From an uncultured Thiothrix sp. (GTDB lineage: Bacteria > Pseudomonadota > Gammaproteobacteria > Poriferisulfidales > GCA-002705445): a stretch of 64,000 nucleotides of DNA. The notes under the pieces were generated by a model. The model did no database searches. It worked only from the letters and a program-made list of their open reading frames with translations, and was not told where the DNA came from. Of the stretch, positions 27,662-34,712 are shown piece after piece. The position numbers and the translations under genes are program-made. The number at the start of each line of letters is the position of its first letter. The first letter of the stretch is position 1. Where the stretch lies: NCBI GenBank assembly GCA_902624655.1, contig CACNYJ010000001.1:1-64000 (forward strand), in the 5' to 3' direction.

Positions 27662-27883
27662 ATGAAAAAATTTATGATTACTTGCCCTAAATGTGGAACA
27701 GATATTGACGCAAAAAAAATAATTAATACATATTTTGATGAAGATGTATTAGATGTAGCTGAAGCAAAAAAATATCTAAGGGAATATAACACTCGGGTTG
27801 AGAAAGCTGCAGCAGCTGACTGCGACGAATCGAATAAAAAAAGAAAGAACATTGTGAGATTAGTAAAGTTTGAAATGGATTAG
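27662..27883 (+). CDS. Small zinc-ribbon protein
   Basis: A 73-residue protein with a Shine-Dalgarno (AGAGGA) before its ATG. Residues 7-13 (TCPKCGT) form one Cys-x2-Cys knuckle. A second pair is missing; only a lone Cys occurs later (AADCDESNKK), so zinc binding would need a dimer. The rest is charged and helical with an Ala-rich segment and a basic KKRKN stretch. Function unknown; it belongs to the same rightward cluster. Confidence 0.5.
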   Translation: MKKFMITCPKCGTDIDAKKIINTYFDEDVLDVAEAKKYLREYNTRVEKAAAADCDESNKKRKNIVRLVKFEMD

Positions 27884-27990
27884 TAATTTTGGGTATGTGA
27901 AGTACAATATAAAAATAGATTAGTTGAGGCTTACGCCAAAAAATTATAATCGATAAAGTATAAATTAATTAAAAAGAGTAAAATAAAATT

Positions 27991-28338
27991 ATGAACATAA
28001 TAGAGATACAGGCCAGACTAGAGAAATTTGCTAAGGATAGAAATTGGGATCAATTCCATACTCCTAAAAATCTTACAATGGCGCTATCTGTAGAGGTTGC
28101 TGAGTTAGTAGAAATATTTCAGTGGTCAAATAGTGGAGGATTGGATGAAATTAAAGATCCAGAGACTAGAAAAAAAATTGAAGAAGAGATTGCTGATATT
28201 TTTATTTATCTTTTAAAGATATCATCAAAATTAAATTGTGATCTCGATGAAATAATTCAGAGCAAAATTAACAAAAACGAAAAAAAATATCCAATTGAAA
28301 AATCGTTTGGAAATTCAAAAAAATACGATGATTTATGA
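27991..28338 (+). CDS. MazG-like nucleotide pyrophosphohydrolase
   Basis: A 115-residue all-helical enzyme of the MazG/dCTPP1 (RS21-C6) class that hydrolyses (d)NTPs to the monophosphate. Metal-binding acidic motifs are clear: SVEVAELVEIFQW (E-x2-E) and EEEIADIFIYLLKIS (E-x3-D). TATAAT at 27945-27950 may drive it. Its stop overlaps the ATG of the next gene (ATGA), so the two are translationally coupled. With a probable nuclease as partner, it may clear modified or damaged nucleotides, or deplete nucleotides during phage attack. Confidence 0.85.
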   Translation: MNIIEIQARLEKFAKDRNWDQFHTPKNLTMALSVEVAELVEIFQWSNSGGLDEIKDPETRKKIEEEIADIFIYLLKISSKLNCDLDEIIQSKINKNEKKYPIEKSFGNSKKYDDL

Positions 28339-29816
28339 AAGTTCACTTATTCCCAGTTGACAAAATACACTATAAAGAGACTATTGAGTCAAAAGTTCGC
28401 GTTGAGAAAATTCAGAGTGCCGTGAATGATATTAATATTCTTCAACGGTTAACCAAGGACAGTTATCCTGTGTGGGGAATGACTGACACAACGATAAATA
28501 ATACAAAGTTTCAGAAGCTATCAGTTGGAGATATTTGTTTAAATTACCGAACTGGAAATTTTATTTCAGCAGCAAAGATACTTGCGAAATTTGATAACTT
28601 AGAATTTGGAAAAGATTTATGGGGTTTGAAAGAAGATAAAAATATCCAGGAAAAAAGAGCATATAGTAATATAATTATATTAGACGAACTGATGGAAATG
28701 AATAAAACTTTGATCGAATTTAATAATATTGCAAAAAGACCGAATGGAGAACCTTATAAATTAAAACGTTTACAACAAACAATATCATTATCTGATGAAA
28801 GCTCTGAAAATGTCATACGTGAGTTTTCACTTTTATCAAAAAAAACTAATTTTAGATTTAAATTTGATAAGAAATCTAAATATTCAAGGCATGATGTAAA
28901 TAAAATAGCTACCGGTTCTGATGAACAACCTAATTTTGATATGGCGAGAACAGGATATGGGAAAATTGATGACAACCTTTTTATTTTCATGAACATTGGC
29001 ATTCCCGGCACTGATGGCATGGACTATAAAAATCATTACGATGAAAGAACAGAAGCAGTAAGTTGGTGTGCAAAAAAAGGGACACATTCAGAACAGCCAT
29101 TAATGAAAGAAATCATAAATGGGGAACTAAACCTATATTTATTTGCGAGACGAAAGAAAGATGAAGACTGGGAATTTCTTGGTAATGCTAATGTTGTTAC
29201 ATTTAAAAATGATGTTGTTGTTGCTGATCCTCAAGGAAATGAATCCTTCTGTATGGAATATCATTTGACATGTAAAAGTTTTGAAGAGGACCTTAGCGAG
29301 GAAGATATCAAATCTGGAGAATTAGTTCTTAAAAATCAGAAGCCATCAAAAAAATCTAGAAAAAAACAAAAAAGAAGTTTTAAAGGAAGGAAGTCAATTG
29401 ATTACCTTTCAAAAGCGATAAATGATAAAAAAATAGGCGAATATGGAGAAGAACTTGTCCTAATATACGAAGAAAAGATATTAAAAGAAAGTGGAAGAAG
29501 TGATTTAGCAAAACAATTAGAACATGTATCTAAAACACAAGGGGATGGAACTGGTTATGATATAAAATCCTTTGGTTCTGACGGGACTGATAAATTCATA
29601 GAGGTTAAAACCACTAAAAAAGGAATAAATGAGGAATTTTTTATGACTCCAAATGAAATCGCTTTTATGAATTCAAAACGTAAGAACTTTTATCTTTTCA
29701 GAGTCTACAACCTAAAACTAAAGCCTTTTAGTGCAGATCTTGCTATTTACAAGCCAGAAGATCTGGATAAGCTTTTTGACCGGGAGCCGACAGGATTTGT
29801 ATTAAAATTAAAATAA
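28335..29816 (+). CDS. Probable modification-dependent nuclease (EVE/PUA-like + DUF3427-like + DUF3883)
   Basis: A 493-residue protein with apparently three parts. Residues 1-130 (YPVWGMTDT; VGDICLNYR; DLWGLKE) resemble a PUA/EVE-type modified-base reader. Residues about 205-300 (AVSWCAKKGTHSEQ; NLYLFARRK; EFLGNANV) resemble DUF3427. Residues 355-493 are a DUF3883-type PD-(D/E)xK nuclease: GEYGEE (368-373), Asp409 in GTGYDIKS, and Glu423-Val-Lys425 in FIEVKTTK. A basic linker (KKSRKKQKRSFKGRK, about 339-353) joins them. Such reader-nuclease fusions usually restrict modified phage DNA. The DUF3883 call is firm; the two N-terminal domains are tentative. Confidence 0.65.
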   Translation: MKVHLFPVDKIHYKETIESKVRVEKIQSAVNDINILQRLTKDSYPVWGMTDTTINNTKFQKLSVGDICLNYRTGNFISAAKILAKFDNLEFGKDLWGLKEDKNIQEKRAYSNIIILDELMEMNKTLIEFNNIAKRPNGEPYKLKRLQQTISLSDESSENVIREFSLLSKKTNFRFKFDKKSKYSRHDVNKIATGSDEQPNFDMARTGYGKIDDNLFIFMNIGIPGTDGMDYKNHYDERTEAVSWCAKKGTHSEQPLMKEIINGELNLYLFARRKKDEDWEFLGNANVVTFKNDVVVADPQGNESFCMEYHLTCKSFEEDLSEEDIKSGELVLKNQKPSKKSRKKQKRSFKGRKSIDYLSKAINDKKIGEYGEELVLIYEEKILKESGRSDLAKQLEHVSKTQGDGTGYDIKSFGSDGTDKFIEVKTTKKGINEEFFMTPNEIAFMNSKRKNFYLFRVYNLKLKPFSADLAIYKPEDLDKLFDREPTGFVLKLK

Positions 29817-29825
29817 TTCAAAATT

Positions 29826-29854
29826 ATTTCAAATTCACAAAAAATTTTTGAAAT
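29826..29854. repeat. Hairpin after the nuclease gene
   Basis: A perfect 8-bp inverted repeat (ATTTCAAA, 29826-29833, with its complement at 29847-29854) begins 10 nt after the nuclease stop. Its loop contains an inner CAAAAAATTTTTG palindrome. No T-run follows, so it may stabilise the 3' end rather than terminate transcription. Confidence 0.35.
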
Positions 29855-29874
29855 TAAACCTACTATTGAGAGAA

Positions 29875-29923
29875 TTTACCCAAAACGGGTACACCCAAAT
29901 TGTCTGAACCTAATCTGGGTAAA
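29875..29923. repeat. 49-bp palindromic repeat, copy 1
   Basis: Bounded by TTTACCCA and its exact complement TGGGTAAA, with an inner TACCC/GGGTA hairpin and an ACCCA-x-TGTCT-AACCTA core. A diverged copy of the same length lies at 32193-32241 (about 37 of 49 positions match by hand alignment). Together they bracket the two secreted proteins, ung and the HTH/lysozyme-like gene. They could be a REP-like element or a paired regulatory site. Confidence 0.55.
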
Positions 29924-30071
29924 GACTTTAAAATTAAATTACATAAGATTACTCCTGAAGTATGTTAACGCTTCCTCCAGGATGGTCGGTTTTTTCTCTC
30001 GAGTTATTATAGATACTGGCCATCTTTGAGTGAAGATTTTCTCAATAAACATTTCCTTAGGAGGAATATTA
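29924..30071 (+). other. Structured leader before the 30.07 kb secreted protein
   Basis: The stretch has no ORF of note but holds two inverted repeats: TCCTGAAG with CTTCCTCCAGGA, and GATGGTC with GGCCATC (one G-U pair) around a TTTTTT loop. A strong Shine-Dalgarno (AGGAGG) lies just before the ATG at 30072. It looks like a folded 5' leader; no known riboswitch was recognised. Confidence 0.35.
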
Positions 30072-30386
30072 ATGTTTCATAGTAAATTACGATTTTCATT
30101 TTTTCTTTACCTATTTTTCATTTTAAGCTTTGGAAATTCTAAATCATTTGCTGGCGCAGATCCTGATGAAATTACTTTGGAAGAAGAGCAAGCACTTAAG
30201 ATAGATAGAAAAGAGGTTATTAAGCATGAAAAAGAACCTATACAAAATATTTCATTAATTACACATATTTGTATATCTTTCCCAGAAGCTATTGCTTATA
30301 AGGAACATTTTGCATGCAAAGCCGATGCGGAAAAAAATAGAATTGCAAGAAGAAACTGGAGTTTCACTAAATTATTGCTAAAATAA
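30072..30386 (+). CDS. Small secreted protein of unknown function
   Basis: A 104-residue protein starting at the ATG with AGGAGG upstream; an in-frame ATG at 30030 lacks such a site and would put residues before the signal peptide. Residues 1-27 are a clear Sec signal (cleavage near SFA). The mature part is acidic, then lysine-rich, with two cysteines (THICISFPE; FACKADAEK) that may form a disulfide. No family was recognised. Another small exported protein follows after 39 nt. Confidence 0.55.
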   Translation: MFHSKLRFSFFLYLFFILSFGNSKSFAGADPDEITLEEEQALKIDRKEVIKHEKEPIQNISLITHICISFPEAIAYKEHFACKADAEKNRIARRNWSFTKLLLK

Positions 30387-30425
30387 AATTATATCTTTTA
30401 AAAAAACTTTTTAAGGGCAAATAAT

Positions 30426-30944
30426 TTGAGATTCTTTTTAAAAACCTGCTTTTTGTTTCCTTTCATATTAGGTACTGCGTATGGATTGGGCTATAGTCCA
30501 GAACAAAAAAATCCAGACCAAAAACTCAATATAAACTGTTTTAAAGATAGCGCGGCATTTTTTCTTATGGAAAGAGATAAAACAGAGTTTTTCTCAGGCC
30601 TATCTATATCTCAAAGACTCCAAAAGCTTTACGATGGCTCTTTTGAAAAACATTTTTCAATCAAGTTTGATGAAAGGGTAGAACTCAGAAGAAATCTTAG
30701 TAAAAAACAGTCTAACTCAGATTTTTTCTCCGGCTTATCTATGCAAGAGAGATTTCAAAAACTTTATGATGGCTCATTAGAAAAGTATGCCTATAAAAAA
30801 CATGAATTAAGGAAGAAAGAGTCTTATCTTCAAAATTCTGTAGTTAGGATTGGCTCTAAAAATGATTGTAAAAAAACTTTTAATGGATATAACTTGAATG
30901 ATAATTCGGTTTCTGAAATACTTCAGAAAATTCAGCAGAAATAA
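30426..30944 (+). CDS. Secreted protein with a duplicated 24-residue motif
   Basis: Unrecognised 172-residue protein. The TTG start has AAGGG 8 nt upstream. Residues 1-20 form a signal peptide. Two copies of the pattern FFSGLS-x3-R-(L/F)-QKLYDGS-(F/L)-EK occur at about residues 54-77 and 99-122. Two cysteines (Cys38, Cys148) lie outside the repeats. The tandem motif suggests a binding or self-associating periplasmic protein. It pairs with the small secreted protein upstream. Confidence 0.55.
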   Translation: MRFFLKTCFLFPFILGTAYGLGYSPEQKNPDQKLNINCFKDSAAFFLMERDKTEFFSGLSISQRLQKLYDGSFEKHFSIKFDERVELRRNLSKKQSNSDFFSGLSMQERFQKLYDGSLEKYAYKKHELRKKESYLQNSVVRIGSKNDCKKTFNGYNLNDNSVSEILQKIQQK

Positions 30945-31000
30945 TCATTATTTAGTCATAAAGATAAAGTTTTTCTGTGAAAAATTTATAAATACTTAAA

Positions 31001-31684
31001 CTACCAAACTATTTCTTTATCTAAATTTTTATTTACATGGCTAAAAGGCATACTACCAAAAAATCCTCTGTGTGCAGATAAAGGCGAAGGATGAGGTGAT
31101 TTAACAATAATATGTCTTTCATCAATTAATGGAATTTTACTTTGAGCATGAGAACCCCATAGAACAAATATAACTTTTTCTTTTTCTCTACTAATCACTG
31201 ATATAACTTCATTTGTAAATTGCTCCCACCCAATATCCTTATGAGACATTGCTTGCCCATGACAAACAGTTAATGTTGTGTTAAGAAGAAAGACTCCTTG
31301 TTTTGCCCAGCTCTCAAGATTTCCATCGCTTGCATTTTTGCTTACTCCAAGATCATTTTTTAATTCTTTGAAAATATTTTGCAATGATGGAGGCGGTTTA
31401 ACACCAACAGGAACAGAAAAGCATAAACCATGAGCTTGGCCGGGACCATGATAAGGATCTTGACCAAGTATTACAACTTTTAAATCTTTTAGATTCGTTA
31501 GAAAAAATGCATTAAATATTAATGAACCTGGGGGGTAGATTGTTTTACCATTTGTTTTATCTTCAAGCAGTTTTGCCTTCAACTTCAACATATATGGCTT
31601 TTCAAATTCTGGTTCTAAATGTTCTAGCCAGTCTTGTGGAAGTTGTATTTTTTTCTTACTCATAAAAAACGATACTGTATTCAA
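31001..31684 (-). CDS. ung: Uracil-DNA glycosylase
   Basis: Removes uracil from DNA at the start of base-excision repair. The 227-residue product has the family-1 UDG motifs: the water-activating loop VILGQDPYHGPGQAHG and the DNA-intercalating loop SPHPSPLSAHRGFFGS. An in-frame ATG at 31663 (MSKKKIQLP) is a possible alternative start. It stands alone on the minus strand at the edge of the accessory region. Confidence 0.96.
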   Translation of the reverse strand: MNTVSFFMSKKKIQLPQDWLEHLEPEFEKPYMLKLKAKLLEDKTNGKTIYPPGSLIFNAFFLTNLKDLKVVILGQDPYHGPGQAHGLCFSVPVGVKPPPSLQNIFKELKNDLGVSKNASDGNLESWAKQGVFLLNTTLTVCHGQAMSHKDIGWEQFTNEVISVISREKEKVIFVLWGSHAQSKIPLIDERHIIVKSPHPSPLSAHRGFFGSMPFSHVNKNLDKEIVW

Positions 31685-31698
31685 GTTAACGTATCAAG

Positions 31699-31704
31699 TA
31701 TAAT
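31699..31704 (+). promoter_or_regulatory. -10 element of a putative leaderless promoter
   Basis: TATAAT ends 6 nt before the ATG at 31711. There is no Shine-Dalgarno between them. The arrangement matches those at 1484 and 3068. Confidence 0.45.
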
Positions 31705-31710
31705 AATTTT

Positions 31711-32193
31711 ATGACATTAAAAGAATATTTGCATAGTTTTAATATCACTCATGAAGAATTTTCTCGTGAAGTAGATATTCCCTATACAACCCTATCGAAA
31801 TATATTTATGGGAAAAGAATTCCAAGTCGAACATATATGAAGAGGATAAATGAACACACCAAGGGGGCCGTATCGGCAAATGACTTTTACAGCACAGCTA
31901 GCAATGAAGATTGGGAATGGCGAATTACTTATGAGCGAGATTTTTCTCAAGCTACTGATGATGCAAAAAAAATATTAGGAGACATGGATGTGCATCCACT
32001 TGCTTTTAGTGTGGTTGTAGAGATGGTATCCCAGATGGGCATGGAGAGTGTCTCAGAATTTAAAAATTTTCTAGATGCTCTTGCTGAAGGGAATTATGAT
32101 AAAGCTGCTCAAGAAATGCGAGACTCGCGCTGGGGCAAACAGACACCAAAAATTGCGGACACTTTGGCCAAGAAAATGAGTTCCGCATCTTAA
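31711..32193 (+). CDS. HTH protein fused to a T4-lysozyme-like C-terminal lobe
   Basis: A 160-residue protein. Residues 1-55 are an Xre-type helix-turn-helix (EEFSREVDIPYTTLSKYIYG is the HTH core). Residues about 70-158 resemble the C-terminal helical lobe of T4-type (GH24) lysozyme: VVEMVSQMGMESVSEF, then AAQEMRDSRWGKQTPKIA. The T4 counterparts are the QMGETGV and AKSRWYNQTPNRA segments. The lobe holding the catalytic Glu, Asp and Thr is absent, so it should not cut peptidoglycan. It may be a regulator derived from a phage or a peptidoglycan-fragment sensor. Confidence 0.6.
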   Translation: MTLKEYLHSFNITHEEFSREVDIPYTTLSKYIYGKRIPSRTYMKRINEHTKGAVSANDFYSTASNEDWEWRITYERDFSQATDDAKKILGDMDVHPLAFSVVVEMVSQMGMESVSEFKNFLDALAEGNYDKAAQEMRDSRWGKQTPKIADTLAKKMSSAS

Positions 32194-32241
32194 TTACCCA
32201 TTTTGGGTAAACCCAATACGTCTAACCCTAAACTGGGTAAA
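32193..32241. repeat. 49-bp palindromic repeat, copy 2
   Basis: Second copy of the element at 29875-29923, same length and orientation, overlapping the last base of the HTH/lysozyme-like gene. Its inner TTACCCA-TTT-TGGGTAA hairpin is better paired than in copy 1, and a T-run follows at 32244-32252. It may therefore also serve as a terminator. Confidence 0.55.
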
Positions 32242-32304
32242 TCTTTTTTTTTAATTTTGTTTTCTAATACAAATGTCATGTAATGACAGCCGTGAGTTGA
32301 CGGT

Positions 32305-32360
32305 GGTGGGAGGAGTTATCTTCCTTTTAGTTGGCCTCCCACCTTTATTAATTTTTTTTT
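32305..32360 (+). terminator. Hairpin and T-run just before the MORN-like gene
   Basis: A perfect 9-bp stem (GGTGGGAGG, 32305-32313, with CCTCCCACC, 32335-32343) is followed by TTTATTAATTTTTTTTT and then, within 12 nt, GGAG and the ATG at 32372. Its position between upstream transcript and Shine-Dalgarno fits an attenuator, or a terminator of the previous gene with a new start downstream. Confidence 0.6.
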
Positions 32361-32371
32361 GGAGATACAAA

Positions 32372-33079
32372 ATGTTAAAAAAATTTATTTTATTAATTTT
32401 ATTCATTCCTGCAGTTGCTTTTTCACAGACATCTGAGGTTTCAAATGACGTAAAGAAACATTGCAAAGCATACGGTGATTACGGATTCTGGTCTGAAGCA
32501 GAATCTGTATGCTCAGTTACCTTTAAAGATGAAAAAACTGTCATGCACTATGTTGGCGGGTGGTCTGTAGAGGGCGCTAATGGATACGGACAATTCTATA
32601 AGTATGATGCTGACAATGGAACATTGATGTCAATTTATAAAGGTCAATTTAAAAAATCTATGTTCAATGGTATTGGTCGTTTAGAACAAACATACGACAA
32701 TAGTCAGGGAGAAAGCGTAACCCGAATTACCATCGGAAATTGGGAAAATGATAAAGCTTCAGGCCTAATCTATCAAAAAAGCATTCACAATCTTACAAAA
32801 AATGAAGCCATTTTTTTCGGCAACGCAAATGAAGGTGTGAGGCATGGATATTCTGTTTTAGAAATGACAAGAAGTGATAGCAATGATACTGTTAAAACGA
32901 AAGAAGTTTGGATAGCAAATTTTGTTGATGATGTTTGGATTCCGAAAAATAGCAAAATATCAGTTCTCTTTTTAGATGACACGTCTCACGGTTGGGTGCA
33001 ACATAAGTTTTTTGGCAAGGACGTTGATTCTCTAAAATCACAGAGTGCTTTCGAATCAGAAAAAATTTCCATAAGATAA
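32372..33079 (+). CDS. Secreted MORN-like repeat protein
   Basis: About 235 residues from the ATG preceded by GGAG; an upstream in-frame ATG at 32273 would run through the terminator-like hairpin. Residues 1-18 are a signal peptide (AVAFS). The body has degenerate MORN-type units: GGWSVEGANGYGQFYKY, YKGQFKKSMFNGIGRLE, IGNWENDKASGLIY. Two cysteines (KHCKAYG; ESVCSVTF) may pair. A clearer MORN protein is encoded convergently downstream, suggesting related periplasmic or surface roles. The family call is moderate. Confidence 0.55.
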   Translation: MLKKFILLILFIPAVAFSQTSEVSNDVKKHCKAYGDYGFWSEAESVCSVTFKDEKTVMHYVGGWSVEGANGYGQFYKYDADNGTLMSIYKGQFKKSMFNGIGRLEQTYDNSQGESVTRITIGNWENDKASGLIYQKSIHNLTKNEAIFFGNANEGVRHGYSVLEMTRSDSNDTVKTKEVWIANFVDDVWIPKNSKISVLFLDDTSHGWVQHKFFGKDVDSLKSQSAFESEKISIR

Positions 33080-33122
33080 AATATTGCAAAATAAAAATGA
33101 AAAAATTGCCAAAAAAATATCT

Positions 33123-33149
33123 TAAGGAGGACATCTCCTTATTTTTTTT
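33123..33149 (+). terminator. Intrinsic terminator between convergent MORN genes
   Basis: TAAGGAG-GACAT-CTCCTTA (7-bp stem, 33123-33141) followed by eight T. It lies 44 nt after the stop of the rightward gene. An A-rich stretch on the other side could allow function in both directions. Confidence 0.75.
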
Positions 33150-33160
33150 CTCGTGCCAAG

Positions 33161-33934
33161 CTATCGCAGATTCATATCAATACGTGAATCCTTGGCCAGA
33201 TAAAAAGTTTCAATTTTGAAATAAAATTTCTTTTTAATATATTTCGCAATAGAGTTATTGTCCGTTGTTAAAATATCATTGACCCAATTACCCTCTTGGA
33301 CATAACCGTCAGAATAAAGCATTTTTCCGAATCCATGGCGGTTACCACTTTTCCAATTACCTATATATATGTGGCCTTCTTTCCAAGTGTACGTACCAAA
33401 TCCATTAGCTTTATCATTTTTGTAACTTCCAACGTACTTATCGCCATTAATATATATGAATGTACCTTGTCCATACATTAAATCATCTCTGAATTCGCCA
33501 ACGTACTTGTCTCCATTGCTATAAGTATATGTGCCCAAACCATGGGCATTGTTGTCTTCAAACTCACCAACGTACTTGTCTCCATTGCTGTAAGTATAAG
33601 TGCCTGCTCCATAAGCTTTATTATCTCTGTGGCCCCCGAAATATTTATCGCCATTACTATAAGCATAAGACCCAAGTCCGTGTCTTTGACCATATTTGAA
33701 CTCACCCAAGTATTTATCCCCTGGAAACTCTGATTTTGGTCCAAAAGCGTAAGTACCTAGTCCATTGGGTTTATTATTATGCCATTGACCCTCATACACT
33801 GAACCGTCTTCAAAAGTGTATTTTGCATAACAATTATTATTCCATTCATCATACTTAGAGCATATTGTTTGAGATAATACATTATTTGGTGTAATAAATA
33901 TTATTGTTGCAATGAGAAAGTAGTTGTATTTCAT
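33161..33934 (-). CDS. Secreted MORN-repeat protein
   Basis: A 257-residue exported protein (signal peptide to about residue 21, VLSQ). Seven MORN units of 23 residues fill the centre, each following the pattern Y-x-G-x-(F/W)-x5-GxGT-x-x-Y-x-(N/D)GD(K). Four central units are nearly identical at DNA level, so copy number may vary between strains. MORN repeats form flat beta sheets used for lipid or protein contacts. The specific partner is unknown. A C-terminal basic tail follows the repeats. Confidence 0.85.
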   Translation of the reverse strand: MKYNYFLIATIIFITPNNVLSQTICSKYDEWNNNCYAKYTFEDGSVYEGQWHNNKPNGLGTYAFGPKSEFPGDKYLGEFKYGQRHGLGSYAYSNGDKYFGGHRDNKAYGAGTYTYSNGDKYVGEFEDNNAHGLGTYTYSNGDKYVGEFRDDLMYGQGTFIYINGDKYVGSYKNDKANGFGTYTWKEGHIYIGNWKSGNRHGFGKMLYSDGYVQEGNWVNDILTTDNNSIAKYIKKKFYFKIETFYLAKDSRIDMNLR

Positions 33935-34031
33935 AAAAATGATTATATCAAATCAAAATTTTGAAATAAAATTAAGAAACTTAAGAAAAAGGTTAGTTAT
34001 TACTTTTTTATGATGAAGGTATTTTTTTTAT

Positions 34032-34583
34032 TTATTTCCATTTTATAGAGCAACCAACACTGGGATTTTGCTTTGCAGGTCCTTTGCCTGTTTTTGCAAC
34101 TTCAATCATTGCGTTTAATAATTCTGGCTCAAGGTCATCGCTTGTTACAGACATTCTAGTTGCATCAAGTCGGCCACGGTATTGAAGTTCCAGAGATTGG
34201 TTGTAACCGAAAAAATCTGGGGTACAAACAGCACCATATTTTTTGGCAGTTTCTTGCGTTTTATCCAATAAATATGGAAAAGAAAATTTATTTTTTTCTG
34301 CAACACGTTTCATGTTATCAAATGAATCTTCAGGATATTCTTCGGTGTTATTAGACATAATTCCAACAGAATTTATACCATGTTCTAATAAAGAATCAGT
34401 TACTTTAACCAGTTTTGGAATGATTGCTTTTACAAAAGGACAGTGATTACATATGAAAAAAATGAGTAAACCATTTTCGCCTTTCAACGAATTAAGCGTC
34501 CAATTTTTTCCATTTGTACAACCTAATTCGAAGTCGTATGCATTTTGTCCAAAGGTACAAATGGGCGTTGATTTTTCAGACAT
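34032..34583 (-). CDS. Thioredoxin-fold redoxin (AhpC/TSA-like)
   Basis: A 183-residue soluble protein of the redoxin/TlpA-like family. The active-site loop is CNHCPFV (Cys45 and Cys48) after the strand GLLIFFI, and a cis-Pro segment (GAVCTPDFFGY) follows. There is no signal peptide, so it should act in the cytoplasm as a thiol-disulfide or peroxide reductase. It is divergent from aprM, and a link to sulfur redox chemistry is possible but not shown. Confidence 0.8.
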   Translation of the reverse strand: MSEKSTPICTFGQNAYDFELGCTNGKNWTLNSLKGENGLLIFFICNHCPFVKAIIPKLVKVTDSLLEHGINSVGIMSNNTEEYPEDSFDNMKRVAEKNKFSFPYLLDKTQETAKKYGAVCTPDFFGYNQSLELQYRGRLDATRMSVTSDDLEPELLNAMIEVAKTGKGPAKQNPSVGCSIKWK

Positions 34584-34712
34584 TATAAATTTTACTTATA
34601 CTAAATTAAATTATTGCTATTACCTTTTAGTATAAATATAGGTTAATGTATTTTCTATAAAAAGATGTAAAAAAAGCATCGTAAAATTTCGGTCTATTTT
34701 AGGGGGGAGAAT

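Noticed and set aside
31711-32193. Active phage lysozyme
   Set aside because: The N-terminal catalytic lobe with Glu, Asp and Thr is missing and replaced by an HTH.
29875-32241. The 49-bp repeats as a CRISPR array
   Set aside because: Only two copies, 2.3 kb apart, diverged and with genes between them; no cas genes.
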